Source: Filobasidium wieringae
Lineage: Eukaryota; Basidiomycota; Tremellomycetes; Filobasidiales; Filobasidiaceae
DNA: 64,000 nt
Assembly: GCA_001600055.1 (NCBI GenBank)
Contig: BCIV01000006.1
Coordinates: 62,001-126,000, forward strand
Reading direction: 5' to 3'
Each line of letters starts with the position of its first letter. Position 1 is the stretch's first letter. Made by a program: the position numbers and the translations under genes. Shown here in pieces: positions 21,140 to 36,850 of the stretch. Under the pieces are notes generated by a model. The model saw only the letters and a list, made by a program, of their open reading frames with translations, was not told the origin of the DNA and searched no databases.

Positions 21140-24100
21140 TCAAATTTCTGCTTCGTTAACGTGACCAGAACCTGCAGCGACATATTGATCCGATGGCACC
21201 GGCCGTTCAATGTTCTCGAGCTCTTCTGCCTGATCTCGTGACGTTTTAACACCAGCCTGCCGACAGCTGGTTCGTGAACTCCACTTGTCAGCTGACAGAC
21301 CGAACGCACGAGCACCATTAGGTAAACTCACGCTGGACAACTGTTTCTACCCGTCTCCAGCCATCGATCGATACATTCGACATGGTATGCATGTCTGCAT
21401 GACATGACTCTGCAATCTTCTTCCGATTCATAATCGGATAAACACACCTGGCCACACGTGTTTTGGTTAGCGGGAGCATGGTCATGTATCCAGTCAAAGG
21501 GGAACATACCAAACAACGATCCAAGCACATGTCGTGGACCAAACCAGTCTCAACTGCGGCCGGGACATCCTTCCCCTTGACGATTTTCAGACCAGCTTTA
21601 GCGATGTCTTCCTTTGTAGCTGTAGGTGGTTTTGCCTGTCCCATCGCTTCAGCCAAAGCCCACAAATCGTCATGACTCAACTCTCCCGTGAATAGATGTG
21701 GAATGGTCAAGATGGGATGGCCAGCAGGGTAGTAACCTCCCACTACCCAGATAACATAGTTGTTCGTCACAGCTCTAGCGATACGAGCCAAGGCTTCTGC
21801 TTCCCGATGAGCGGTCTCTCGATCCCCTTGCACCAGCGCTGCCAAGGCCCGGATGATTCGATTTCTGCGTTCAGGGCTGATTTCGGGTTCGGTGGTAGCG
21901 TTGGCAGTAGCTCCGGTCGCGATGTCAGGCTCCGTGGCAGAAGTCGTCTGCGCGTCGGTCGTCTCGCTTGATTCTGCAGGAATTGGCTCGGGACCCCTCC
22001 CGTGGTCGTTTACTTCAGCAGCGTCGCTGAATGGAAAGGGCACAGCTTCGCCTTGGTCTCCAATCGAATTGATGTCGCGATTCAAAGAGCGCACTCCGAC
22101 GATAACAACCGGTATCAAGGAAGAGGGAGGGAGAGGAGCGCCTGGTGCAGGCGTATGCACGGGAGGCGGTTGTGGCCGAGCAGGGAACTGATACATTCTG
22201 AAAAAGTTCAATCGTCTTGGACTGTTGCTGTTTGTTTGACTAGGACCGTGTGCCGTACCCGACGCGTCCGGAGCCGCGGTGGCAGATATGCCAGAGTTCT
22301 CGACGTCTGTCGGATCGAGATCCATAGGACTTGCCGGGTTTTGCTCGGCTTCTTCAGGCTCATCTACGAGAGCGCTGGCGGAATCAAGGGCAGTTATCGG
22401 ATTGGAGGCTACAGCATCTGCCTGTCCGGTCGAGCTTGGGTCCTGACCAGTGGCTTCCGATGCAGATATGCTATCTTCATGGAATTCCCGGATGGCTCGG
22501 ATCAATCCACGTTGCATGTCGTTCAAGAACCCTGCAAAGCTGGCAGAGTCCGCAGTGGGCAAGATCGTATTGAGTGGCCGGACGGCTGAATCCGCTGGAT
22601 CAGAAGTCTGCCCATTCTGGTCGGACTGCACGTCCGCCATGTCATTCGTCGAGGAGTCGACGTCTCGGTTGGGCCTCATGGCGTGTTGCATATAGTTTCT
22701 CAGAATGTTTTCAAGTCCGCCGCTATCGGACGCGCTCCCGCTGTCGTTGGACATGCGGAGGCGGTCCCTTAAAGCGTTGAGTGCCGCTCGAGGTCCGCTC
22801 GGAGGCGAGGCAGGATTCTCAGTCGGAGGAGCATCCTCCGCTCCACTTCGAATAGAGAGAAGGGACGTAGCCGTAGCAGCGGTAGCAACACTACAGATTT
22901 GCACGTTTAGGTCGTTTCGATCGAGAAGAAGGCGAAAGCACATACCTCATAAGACCCGCCAACATTCTTGCCTGATCCTCCAAGCTCGGCCTGTGCGCCG
23001 CCTCTTGCCCATGCGATCGACTGCGACTGAAGATCCTTCTAGCGCCCCTCGCGTTTCGCTCAGTGGAGCCCGTACGTATTCCTGAGCCATTCCGTGTGTT
23101 TCGAGACAGATAATCACTATCAGACAGACGGCGGGTGGACACAGGGCGGAGGCTTGTGGCCGGTTCGACCTCTAATGTGTAAGGTGAGGAACTACTGATC
23201 GAAGAAGCTCGTGGCCTTGCCGAGGACGTTGTGCCAGCCGACGGCGTCGCGGATGGAGCCGAGCTGGCGGTCCCGGTCATGTCCTCATTTGCCGGACGCA
23301 AGCTTTCTGGTTCATGCGCAGTTTGTACGAATCCCTGGATCATCATGACAGCTCCTTGCGGAAGTCGAGGAGGTGCTTGAGGTTCTCGTGTAGTTGAATC
23401 AGACGTTGACGGTTCGGTTCCATCGGTTTCTGTTGCAGCTTCAGGCGCGACACCATTATGATTGCTTTCATCCCTTCCATGGGCACTATTGCTATTTGCA
23501 GTCCTGTCACCGTTCAACCCAAACCAGTTGCTCACTCGATCAGCAAGTCCTCCAATTCTACTCCTTCTCCTGTTTCCCCGCGCACTACTGTCGGATGCAG
23601 CCGAAACGATGGAAGTCATGCTAGGCCGTTGCATTAGAGGTGGCAATGCAGACGAAGCGTCTCCAAACCCTCTGGGATCCACGGAAGCTTGCTGTCGAAC
23701 TTCTTGCTCTGAGATGACAATGCTTGGAGGGTCCACCTGGCTTGGCTGGTTAGGTGTTTCGACTTGAACGTCTCCCATGAGATCTTCCAAGCTTAAACCC
23801 GATTGCGCCAATGACCGAAGTCTAGCGTCTTCCTCGAGATCTTCAAGCAGACTGACGGTACTCGGAGGCAAAGGCGGCAAACTAGACAAATCAGGTTCAT
23901 CTACCGTCTGCGCTTGAATGATACCGTTAGATTCGGCCTGTGCAAACACCTCCCTCGAGACCGTGCTACCGGTAAGACTGGCCCGACGGACGGCGTCTGC
24001 AGTGGCCACGGAAGGTAAACTCCTCGCGACATCCGACCCCAGGACTTCCCAGATTGTTGACAGAGTGCGAAGACGATCCGTCAAGAGAGGGTCTCCTTCC

Positions 24101-24918
24101 GTTAGTGGCACGATCGGAGGCGAACCCGGAACGGCAGTAGGTATTTCGGTCGATGTATTCGCGACGCTCGCTTTCTCGTTACCTTCTACGCCGGTACAGA
24201 GCTCGTTTTCGTCAGTCGTGCCATCAAGATCAGAATGCTCAGTCGCTCGATCTGACTGTCCGCGCTTGATCAGGATCGACTGTTCATCTGCCTCGGGAAA
24301 CACCATCTCAACATCTTCGCTCTGCTCATGCTTATTGGCAATGCCTTGTTGGCGGTCGTCCAAGTTAAGAATTTCAGATTGCGTTCTAGAAGATGTATGA
24401 GAGAACCTTCCATCAATTTTCCTTCGCTTTGGTTCTCCCTGACCTATTTTGGTCCTGCGCTCTGATCCTTTTGCCTCATCCCCGTTCTGCGTGTCCTGCC
24501 GGGTATTTTCCTTGCCTTTACGTTTATCTTCGTGTAATTCCTGCTGTTGCTGAGATTGTAGTGATGCAGAGGAGGGGGTTCGACTTCCAAAGAAACCCCC
24601 AGCCCGATTTCTTCGGCCAATGATGCTGCTGATCCTCCGACCCATGGTAGGCTTTTCTGGGACAGGCTGTTCTTGGTCAGTCATCTCCATGCCAGACCTC
24701 GAGGAGGATGATGTCGATGTAGATTCAGGATACCGTTTTCGGCGAGAAGGATGCACTGACGTTGAGTTCAAAGGATGTTCGCCTCCAGTGCTCTCGTTGA
24801 TAGACGAGCTTCCTGCCGCTTGATGGCTGTCATCGGTTTCTATATGCTGACGATGTAAATTGGCTCGACGTCTTGAGGGGGAGCTATCCCGCTGTCCTTG
24901 AGAATGGTTGTTTCCCAT
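21140..24918 (-). CDS. Large RING-H2 finger protein, probable E3 ubiquitin ligase
   Basis: The start at 24918 gives MGNNHSQGQRDSS. About 1,100 residues of Ser/Thr/Glu-rich, low-complexity sequence follow, with basic patches (for example 24400-24500 and 23000). The conserved part is at the C-terminus: DMCLDRCLVCLSDYE, RVMSCRHAYHVECIDRWL and SCPACRQ, a C3H2C3 RING-H2 finger. It is completed across two introns: one just before VCLSDYE (near 21450-21510) and one after CPAC, with the next exon beginning CRQAGVKTSRDQ. The ends join without frame loss and stop at 21140. An intron near 22890-22945 joins the two large exons through GLMS|VATAATAT. MGNN could be N-myristoylated (Gly2), which would suggest membrane association. 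Substrates are unknown. Confidence 0.82.
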
Positions 24919-25533
24919 GTTGTCTGGTCCGTTGAAGCGTTAAACTTCGCTTTCGCTACTATGCGTGCGTTTGAAGGCAACTCTAACTATAGGTGATGGT
25001 TTCGCATAAGCTTCTAAATGCACAACCGCGAAATGCACGAATAAGACTTGCTGATGTTTTTGATTCATCTATTTATTAGAACCAGTCTTGTCGGTTGGGA
25101 ATCGTTCAAAACCTTCGAATGCTGTCGTTGTGTCTTGTGTAAATAGATCGGTCGTCCGAGGAGGGTACGAAGCTTGAAAGAACCGTGTCCTTGAGTGCGG
25201 TTGTGAAAAGAATGATCTTCCTCGTATACAATACTATCACTGTCGTTTTAGATCATCAACTTGAACGATTTGACCAGGATGTGGCGGTACTGACTCGATT
25301 GTCACCTTGATATATCGATTGATGAGGCATATCGCTCTTGCGCTCTTGATTAGCCTAGCGATCGGTCAGAGACTACTCGCGAGCCATCAGGTGATGACTA
25401 ATGACGATCAGACGTTCAGGCTCAGACGACAAAGGAGAATCAATTCGGTACTACGTGTATATGCAGGGTATATGGTAGTTTACGGAAGCTCTTGCGATTG
25501 GTACATGGTCACTAGATGCCGTCGGGATGACGA
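24919..25533. other. Intergenic, RING gene promoter
   Basis: 615 bp between the RING gene start and the 3' end of the GGPP synthase gene. A plus-strand frame at 25307-25537 has a hydrophobic start but no motif and overlaps a 3' end, so I did not call it. Confidence 0.4.
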
Positions 25534-26882
25534 TTAATCTTCCTCTTGAACCTCCAACCCTTTGACGATGCATTCTAGTACTTCGTTCCCGCCTAGACGG
25601 CGAATCTCTTCCATGACCTGTATCGAGAGAGTCTTCATGACCCCTCTTGTGTACTCGAACGATCCTGTCCGATCCTTTAAAATAGATACCGTATATGCTT
25701 TCAGCGAATGGTCCGTCGTCTTCTTCTGGAGCACATCTGCATACGCGTGGCGAACCGTTTCAACAATAGCCTTCACAAATGGATCTCCGAAAGAACCGAC
25801 TCACTAAGTATTTCTCTCTTTCCTACTTCCATTTCCCATCGTACCCCATGTATAAGGGGGAAACTGAATTTCCCTTCGCTCAGATCCTCGCAATATCCCT
25901 TGTTGTCACCGTATTCGGTGCTTTGTAAATTCAAATAATCATCTCTGATCTGAAAGAGTAAAGATATCAAGTTGACCAGCGGAGTGTAATCGCTGATAGA
26001 TCGCGTGAAAGCCGAATGAGTAGTTGTGAGGTTTGAAAGCCGAATCGACCCACACTGAAGAGCTACTTCGAGCCATCATCAGCTTTACAGCAATTCTGAA
26101 TAACCCTCCCGTTTCTGATTCGAGACGGTGGGGCAATGGTCAGTGCACCTGATCTCAGCTGGTCTTCGCCTGATTCGAACATCGTGACCTACTGCCGAGA
26201 ACCATTCCTATATACTCTTCCTCGGTCGGGCATGTCAGCGTATCACGCCAGAACAGGTCTAGGCCTTGACCTCGATGCAGGTTGAGTAATTCCTCTGTAG
26301 GGAATGTTTATGTAAGCAAATAGCTACGTCTTGCTTCTGGAGATAGACTTACCGGTAATCATCTGATCCAAGAAGCCTTCCGGTTCAAGCCTGGGCTCCT
26401 TACCTTTTGTACCTTGCGACTGTGGTACAGAAGATGATTCACGGAACACGTAAAGCTCTCTCAAGGCAAGGAAATAAACGTAGTTTGCCGTGTTGATCGT
26501 TTGTGGCACGCCATATATCTTATGGGCAACTGGGATCCCTCTCCTTAGGTCTGAAGAATCCTCTACGTCGTCCATGCTGGCAACACAAGCCCCTTGAGTC
26601 AGAATGCAAACGGATTTTCGAGAAGCTAACTCACAGTAGACTGGCAGTGTGAAGCATTCCGACTACCCGTTTTATCACCTTGAGATCTTCTTCTGGCACA
26701 TCGAGCCATATGTTGAAGGCCTGAATCAGCCTGGATCTTATCTCTTTACCTGGAATCTGTAACAGATAGCTGTACGGTTCCAGCAGAATCTGTGTCGAGG
26801 TGAAGGACGGGATCGTAAGTCTCGTTTCGACTTGAATGGGTTGGCTCAAGGGCGACTCGCTTGTTCCTGGATATTTGACCAT
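25534..26882 (-). CDS. BTS1: Geranylgeranyl diphosphate synthase
   Basis: Prenyltransferase that extends farnesyl diphosphate with isopentenyl diphosphate to the C20 donor used for Rho/Rab prenylation and carotenoid-type products. The start at 26882 gives [14 protein letters not shown]. Exon 1 contains [20 protein letters not shown] and LHTASLL; the next exon opens with the first Asp-rich motif [12 protein letters not shown]. Further exons give [23 protein letters not shown], the second motif in [12 protein letters not shown], and [19 protein letters not shown], highly specific to fungal GGPP synthases. The final exon is [20 protein letters not shown] and stops at 25534. Several GT-AG introns are needed. 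The 521 bp to the GEM1 start form a shared divergent promoter. Confidence 0.92.
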
Positions 26883-27403
26883 GAAGCAGTTTTGATACGC
26901 TGTAGAATATTTGTATAGTCCATGACAAGATTCGTGCGATATGCTGGCTGGCTGAAAGACGACTCGGAATGTGAGGTAGGTCGAGTTGATGGTTGATGCT
27001 GCTTCTACGTAGGCCAGGACTCAACTACTACTTGGGCCGGCAGCCTGATACGAAGCCTCCACCTACGGGTTGCGTGATAATAACGTTATCGTTCAGAAAA
27101 CATGCCAGGCTCACTCGGTCGACCGAGTTTACAGAGTAATCTACTCTACTTGCCGAGCGAGATCGTATACACCGATCACGGATGAACCGCTATCAATCTC
27201 CTTTCCTGTCACGACCAATACCAATCCTGCCTCGCCATTCTCCTCTTCAGCGCATACTGGGCTATAGGTATACACGACAAGCCATAGCTCTGTCTTGATA
27301 GAGCCGCGCAGACTTTTTCTTGTCCAAAGAAGTGAAAAACACACATAACCAACAATCATCCTCATCCTGATTGGATCGCAACTCGCAAGATTGAAGGATC
27401 GAT
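26883..27403. other. Divergent promoter, GGPP synthase and GEM1
   Basis: 521 bp between outward-facing starts. Both strands have short frames, none with a motif. Confidence 0.4.
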
Positions 27404-30385
<2,982 letters not shown>

Positions 30386-30890
30386 GGATGATTGATCACG
30401 CAGGATCGGCCTAATCTACTTAACGACTTGTCAAAATAACGAGCATGCATCATGAAGAATGAATCGATGAATCTATATGAAACCGATCACCTCGACCCTT
30501 CCTTGTCACGGCGTTGGGATCGTGCGAGGCAGCAGATCTAGTGGCCTAGTGGTCATAGTGACGTGTATTCACAACCGCTGCTTGCTGATATGATAACCGC
30601 GTCTCCTGACCTCCTCGCCCTTGGGCATATTAGAATCGAGCCTGGAAAGTGGGGATCCTACTATATGACTTGTTCCTTTGCAGTTCGACATACCCTCGAT
30701 CCGGCAACCCCAGTCAGGTATATCAACAAGGTCCTCTCAATCGTTAGAGCAGTCAACGACCGCTTGCCCCCACAATGAACGCCAATATCATGAGTCACGC
30801 CTCATCCTTTTGATCGATTTACGCCCTATCTTTACGACGATACATGACCCTCATTGAAAGATCTAGGAAATAGAGAGACACAGACTAACG
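30386..30890. other. Intergenic between GEM1 and BYR4
   Basis: About 500 bp. The frame at 30563-30778 shows no motif. No gene is supported. Confidence 0.4.
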
Positions 30891-30896
30891 TATATA
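30891..30896 (+). promoter_or_regulatory. TATA box upstream of BYR4/BFA1
   Basis: TATATA lies 103 bp before the ATG at 30994 and 52 bp before the ATG at 30943. The spacing to 30994 matches that of the TATA box of the dehydrogenase gene in this window, which slightly favours the downstream start. Confidence 0.35.
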
Positions 30897-30993
30897 GTGA
30901 GTCCCGCCCGCCTACACTCCCTTCCTTCAAGGCGATTTGAACATGTTGTTCGGTTCAGACACCGCAGAAAAACAACAAACCGGATCCATCAAA

Positions 30994-33900
30994 ATGGCTT
31001 ATCTCCCCCCGACGTCTACAAACATCCCTACAGAAGATTGGGATGACGGCGATTTTATTCTGGCTCACGACGAATCATCTCTAACGGTTCCCAAATCTCG
31101 ACAGACCAGCCTATCTTCCACAATGTACACCTCTCTCCCAGTCTCTAAAGGCTTGCGTCCTACCTTTCCCGAAGATCCTTTCGAGGAGGACGATTTGACT
31201 GGGTTCGACGTGTCGGATAACGAAGACAACCAGGGACCTCTCAAGTTGAAGAACGGGATTCCCTCTATACCTCAGCCCAATGTCAAGAAACCGAGCGCTG
31301 GAAAGGCCGGCTTCATCAGTCTGGACAAGATGAAAGCTATGCAGGCTTCAGGTCAGACCAAGCAGACGCTCAAACCATCAAGGCCAATGCAGAATCTGGA
31401 AGACGACTTTGACGACTTCCATGACGATGGGAATCTCTCTTTCAGGACTTCCCAATCAACTGGGGGTACAAGGCTACTGGTCAAACCTCAATTTGGGAAA
31501 GAGCCGGATTGGGATGATTTTGACACCATGACCGACGACGATGAAACCGGAGGGACTCTAAAGGTCAACTCTGGGACCTTGAAGGGCCTCAAAAGCCGGT
31601 ATGGGATGAGCGGCGGTCCCTTAGTGGATGTTAGCAACCAGAATCAGCACAAAGGGATGCATATGGCTGCAAAACCGACAGCATTTGATGATGACGATTT
31701 AGAGGCAGACTTTGCGTTACCACTCACTCTGGATCATCTCAAACTCGCTAGCCGAAAAGAATATCCCGCCACGACCTTGCGTCATAGGACTTCCCGTTCT
31801 TCTCTCCTCTCGACCACTTCCAGATCCGATTGGGACAAGGAGATTGGAGATGGTATCCGATCGTCCCATTTCGCTAGTCCTAGCACGAGCTCGACATCGA
31901 TTACCTCCGGCTCGATGCCTGTAACGGACCACTCTGAGGTAGATATACATGCCAAGTCGATCATGGTGGCAGACGAGGACGAGGACTTTGAGCAAGACTT
32001 GGTACTACCGACTACCAGCTTCTTCTCCACAGGCCGGACCCGGGAGTTGAATAGCCTGCTTGATAGCAAGAGAAGATCTCACCTGCAAAACCAACCCCAT
32101 GGACAAAATACGCAGACTTTCACCAAGCAGAATGGGACCTATGATTCGAGCACCTTCAAACCATCCAGGTTGACCCGAGCTACCATATCGTCTGCTGCCA
32201 AATCCCGATACGACCCGCACGAGGAGGCGTTTGAAGATGGACTCGTGTTGGAGGAAGAGGGTGCCGAATTGAACCAGACCAGGTTGAGTAGGCTACGCAA
32301 GGCTAGGTTACCACCTGCTACCCCTTCGAAAAGCCTAGCGAGTGGTTACAAAAGGGATGCGTCTGGTCGAGGAGGCGTGGAAGGCGGGGATCTGTTCAGG
32401 GAGAGGAGGAGTAGCGGGAAAATCGAGAACCCCGACGGGAAGACCCGCAAGGTCGATTCAGGAAGGGTGATGGTGGACGCAATCTCGTCCATGCCATCTG
32501 CTACGGGTCCATTCAGCCCACATCGGTTGCGGCCGCAGAAATCACATTCAAGGTTGAACGATAGGCTGGCGCCCTCACCTGGACCAAGCCTGATCAAGAA
32601 GCAGTCTCTAGCGAGTCTGCGCGACGCCATGGCGCAGAACGGTGAGCATGGCGGGGTTCCCTCTTATGTCGCTCCAACTGCATCTAGTGCAGCACGGCAA
32701 GCAGCGAAGAGTAGAGAGAGGTTCAGTGAAGCTGCGCATCAACCATTACCGCCATTGCCTAATCGTCCAAGGACACCCTCTGACCGGGAGCAGAACGCGC
32801 ATCGGCAAACTGTTCCTGTTTCGGCTTCCAAAAGCAAATCGAGGCCTGCTGTTGGCTCTGCCTTTATACGGCCTTCGTCGTCTGCAAGCAATCCTTGTCA
32901 CTCGACGTTACCTCACAGCTTCATGTCGTCGACGATGACTGTGGCTCAAGTACTAAAGAAGCCTAAGAACTTGAGGACGTATGGAGATGGAACGGAGCTT
33001 GAAGATTTTGACGATCTCGTAGTAGATCGATCCAAAGAGGGATCGAACCTGGCATCTAAAGGCTCAGGAGGTGGGTTGGCTTCGTATAGCTATGTGAGTG
33101 GGCTGCCAAATGGCTCGAATGGGAATTCGAGTCTGGGTCTAGGCCGTCCGCCAGTGCAGGATCGTGAGTCGGAAATATTGCGGTACATCATCTACTGGCT
33201 TGTTTGATTGACGCAATCGTACGATCTCAGAGGTTTCGAAGCATATGACGGTCCCTCAAACCTCCATGAGTGAGAAGCGGAAGCGAACCGGATTGAGCAA
33301 AGCGACGAGCGGTTCTACACCGATCAAGACGGAACGGAAGAAGGCTGGTCTGATTCGACACCTTGGAAAGGTTGAGAAGAAACAAGGTCCGTCCAATGTA
33401 CTCATCGTGCACGCGCTCGAGATTGACCCTTGTCGCGTGTTTCTTGGCAGTCGGTGAAATGACGTGGAACCCTCAAACTTTGCGATGGGAAGGGAATTAT
33501 GGAGTACTGCGTGATTTCGACAACGCGTTGGGTTCTTCAGTCCGGCCGGCTTTGATCGCGTATCGAGCTCCGATTGCGCACAAACCCGCCTCGCCTGTCG
33601 ACAAGGGGAACAACACTGCGTCTAATGCTGTTCGAGTTGTAGGCAACATGATGTTCGACCCGGAAAAGATGTGCTGGATCAGTACTCTATCGGCCGACGA
33701 GGAGGATCCTGATCCGTTTGAGGGGATGGCGGATGATGAAGACGATTCCTTTTGGCAGGACAGGAAGGGAGGAACTCTGACGAAGGGCATGTTCAAGGGT
33801 TTAGACTTGCCGAATGCAAGGATGGCGGACGGGCCAAGACGATATATAAGCGACGTGTCCACCTCGTTCACCAGCAGTCCGTCGACCTTGTCGAGGTCGC

Positions 33901-34274
33901 AGTCGTCCGAACACTCGGAAGAGTACCAGGACGTCGAAGCCCGGGTTGACTTGCGACAAGGAAGAAACCTGATGTCAGGCAAGTCCTTGGCGTCGTCTTT
34001 CCATGGCGATCGTACCCTTTCGATGGCTAGCTCTCGTCATGCCGAGTCGAACGAATACGACATGTCGAATTGGACCTGGGTGGACGAGGAGCTGTTCACC
34101 GAGACCAAGCTCGCCGAGAAACGCCATGCTCAGGAGACGAAGCAGTGGTTTGGCGCGGACGAGAGGGAGCGACAACGAATATCAGCACGTGAGGGTGATA
34201 GGGAGAGGGACAGGACGAAAAGACGTGAGGAGAAGAGGTTGTGGGAGATCAGACACCTCGTCATGGATGGATGA
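30994..34274 (+). CDS. BYR4: Byr4/Bfa1, two-component GAP subunit of the SIN/MEN pathway
   Basis: Scaffold subunit of the spindle-pole-body GAP (with Cdc16/Bub2) that holds the septation GTPase inactive. An N-terminal acidic motif, EDWDDGDFILAHDESS, is followed by repeated Asp-rich segments (FEEDDLTGFDVSDNED, EDDFDDFHDDGN, EPDWDDFDTMTDDDE), as in Byr4/Bfa1. The C-terminus is diagnostic: YGDGTELEDFDDLVVDRSKE, AGLIRHLGK, GEMTWNPQTLRWEGN, and VVGNMMFDPEKMCWIS. Two introns near 33170-33240 and 33390-33450 are required to join these; the first restores QDQVSKHMTVPQ and the second KKQVGEMTWNPQ. The stop is at 34274. An in-frame upstream ATG at 30943 would add 17 residues; I prefer 30994 because of its aaaATGg context and TATA spacing. 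Confidence 0.88.
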
Positions 34275-34705
34275 GCGGATCGTGTCGAACGACCGGATTG
34301 ATCTGCTACAAAACAAGACCCTGACCTGAAATGGTCCCCTTTTAAAAGATGACAAATGCACGACGTAACGACCCCCGTCCGCATGCCCCAATGAATCGCA
34401 TAGCGTTTGACAACTAATATGTACCGTGTTCCGTAACGATGTTTTGTAAAGTGTTGAGGACGACGAGCGATGATGAATGACGAAATGTGCTCCTGATTGG
34501 CTGTCGATTTTAGTGTGAGAATCCAAAGTTGGCTGAAATGACGCGACCAAACTGAAAAGTGGAGGTCTGACCGCCAGAAATTGGGAATCGACCTGCGAGC
34601 GATCGAGAAGACGACTCGCCTGGTACTGTCACAACTGCGACGTCGCTACAACTGCTCACACTACCGGCACCCTCCCATCACATAGCCCCATACACCCCCA
34701 TCAAC
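34275..34705. other. Intergenic, MIM1 promoter
   Basis: 431 bp between BYR4 and MIM1, both plus strand. A C-rich leader (catcacatagccccatacaccccc region near 34676-34700) precedes the ATG. Nothing else is seen. Confidence 0.4.
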
Positions 34706-36218
34706 ATGCCTGCCAACCGTGTCGAAGACAGCGACGATTCGCTCGCCGTACGTCATCGACTTCAACCCTACTGACCGAACACACCTGCTGAACATATCCA
34801 TCCATAGTCCTCCTTCGTGTCATCCTTCTCGCTTCCTCCTCCTTCTCCTCCTCCTCCCAAGGAAAAGAACGAAGAGGCTGGGCTGACTGATATTCACAAA
34901 GATCAAGCTACTTTCCTCATCTCTGCCGAGGAGAACAAGAACGAAGACGCTCCCGATCCGATCCAGTCCTCTCACAAGGGGGACCAATCGGGTGACCCTT
35001 CTTCTGTCGCCAACCCTGTGGAGACTGCCAAGAACACGGCTTCTACTCAGGAAGACTGGAAAGCTCTCCTGGATGACAACCTGGTCAAATGGAGGGGAGA
35101 AAGTTCTGTCGCTCGGGAGAAGAGCGAGAGCACTCGACTGAGGTTGACCGAGGAAAAGGTCAAGGCCGAGAAGGATGCTGTTCAGAAGAAGAAGGACGAT
35201 GAAAAGCGGGCCAAACAGGTCAAGGAAGACGAAGAAGTCGAAGCTAAATTGCAAGCCATCTTGAACGAACCTTCGTCGTCTGGAGGGAACAAGGCCGCCA
35301 AGAAGAGGAGGTCCTCGCAGGTCAAGGAGGACAGGGAGAGGAAGAGGTGGAACGCTGTCAAGGATGCTTGGGAGATTGTCAGGGACGGATCGTCCGTCAC
35401 GATACCCGATGATGAGATCGAAGCTGATCCTAGGGACTTGACGGCCGGGGATGCCGGTGGTCTCGCGGAGAAGGGAACGAGGCAAGGTGCTCAGGTGCTC
35501 GAGGTGAGTAGGGAACGGCCACTTTCGATGACAGACCGTTCAACTAACTCGTCGACTACAATCACAGAAAGCACACGAGGCCATCACCCGCATCAGTCAA
35601 GGCGATGGCAACTTGGACCCGACCCCAGCTTCCGCTCAGAGACGGAATGATCTTTTGACTGCTGAGGAGGGGGATGCATCCAACCGTCGACAAGCCGTCG
35701 GGACTGCCTGGAAAGAGTCGTCCGAAGTGATCGCTGCTGAAAAGGGGGCTTCCGAACCCAGCTCCTCCAAGCAGAGTCAAGGAGAGAAGGGATCCACGTC
35801 CGCCACTACCGAGTTGCACGCCTCGACCTCTGCCTCGACCTCTGCCTCTGCTTCCAAGTCTCTCGTCGCTCGAGACGATGACAAGAAGGAAAAGGAGGAT
35901 GACAAGGTCGAGATCGGGCCTATCCCCACTCCATCCCCTCTTTCCGGTCCACCTTACCAGCCCCCTTCCTTGGCCCTTTCACTCTTCACGTCGCCTTCTC
36001 ATCGCTCCATCGCGAGGATCGCAGCGGTCGTCGGGATCAACTTGATCCTGCCTTTTATCAACGGAGTCATGCTCGGGTTTGGAGAGATATTTGCAAGGGA
36101 AACCGTCATTTTCGGTAGGAGATTGTGGAGAGGCGAGGCCACCCTGAGGACACTCTTCCGACCTAGTGCCGGCGGCAACTTTGCCGGTCTGGGATTGGAA
36201 AGCCTCGGCGGGAACTAG
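34706..36218 (+). CDS. MIM1: Mim1/Tom13-like outer mitochondrial membrane insertion factor with long N-terminal extension
   Basis: Mim1 inserts helical proteins into the mitochondrial outer membrane and assists TOM assembly. The family core is C-terminal: SIARIAAVVGINLILP then FINGVMLGFGEIFARE, with the conserved N-x4-PF-x-NG-x-MLGFGE pattern of the TOM13 family. The start at 34706 gives MPANRVEDSDDSLA, with a first intron to 34808. About 400 residues precede the core: a Pro-rich stretch (LPPPSPPPPKEK), a charged, probably coiled-coil region (REKSESTRLRLTEEKVKAE to KAILNE) and Ser/Ala-rich linkers. Budding-yeast Mim1 is only about 113 residues, so this extension is remarkable. The intron near 35504-35567 joins LE|KAHEAITRIS in frame, so one continuous product is supported. 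It stops at 36218. Confidence 0.8.
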
Positions 36219-36850
36219 GGATTGTAGGGTTGAACCGATGTACCACGCGAAACATTTCATGCGCCGGAGCCAGCTCGAGTCTCGTCTGATGTGGAACCGT
36301 GTGTGTTTGCCCTGTACTTGCCGCTCTTACTTCCCTCGTGAGCTCGGTCCCGAATGAACTTTTTACGGCCAGACTGCTCGTGTGCAGGGTGACGGGTCGA
36401 TCTCATGCATATCTACGTTATTGGCGTGAATGTGGCAGCTGATACGGTCGCGTTTTATGGTTTCCTCTCCGAGGTGCTGCGCTCTCCTGCCCTCCTTTGA
36501 ACGTGTAGGCGACGCTCGCATTGAACAAGGAGACGGTCCCTCGCTCGTGCTATGAAGTGACCTGCTGTATTTGAGTCAGCGCTTGCGAGTCCTGTCTTGT
36601 GCAGCTCTAGTCACTATGTGTTATTCGGTAGTTGGCGTACCATCAGTTCTCGCTGGTGTCATGTACCCGCGCATGGCGTGATCCTGCGTAGAACTGATCA
36701 TACACACCTCGAACATATGTCACAAAAGGATGACAGGCGGATTCGCGGCCAGGTCAAAGCGCTCGTCAACCCAGAGCTGCAGACGAAATCTGTTCTGAAC
36801 CTTGAGACGAGGATGTCGCCCGGCACCGTCGGATAACACAGACACAGGTA
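36219..36850. other. Intergenic downstream of MIM1
   Basis: About 630 bp of unassigned sequence leading to the tandem hairpins. A plus frame at 36597-36836 has no motif. Confidence 0.4.

Noticed and set aside
30525..30600. tRNA-like stretch with tggcctagtggt
   Set aside because: It resembles a D-arm, but no matching acceptor, anticodon or T arm could be built.
30943..30993. Upstream start for BYR4 at 30943
   Set aside because: In frame, but it is only about 50 bp from the TATA box, and the added residues show no conservation I recognise. Kept as an alternative, not as the main call.
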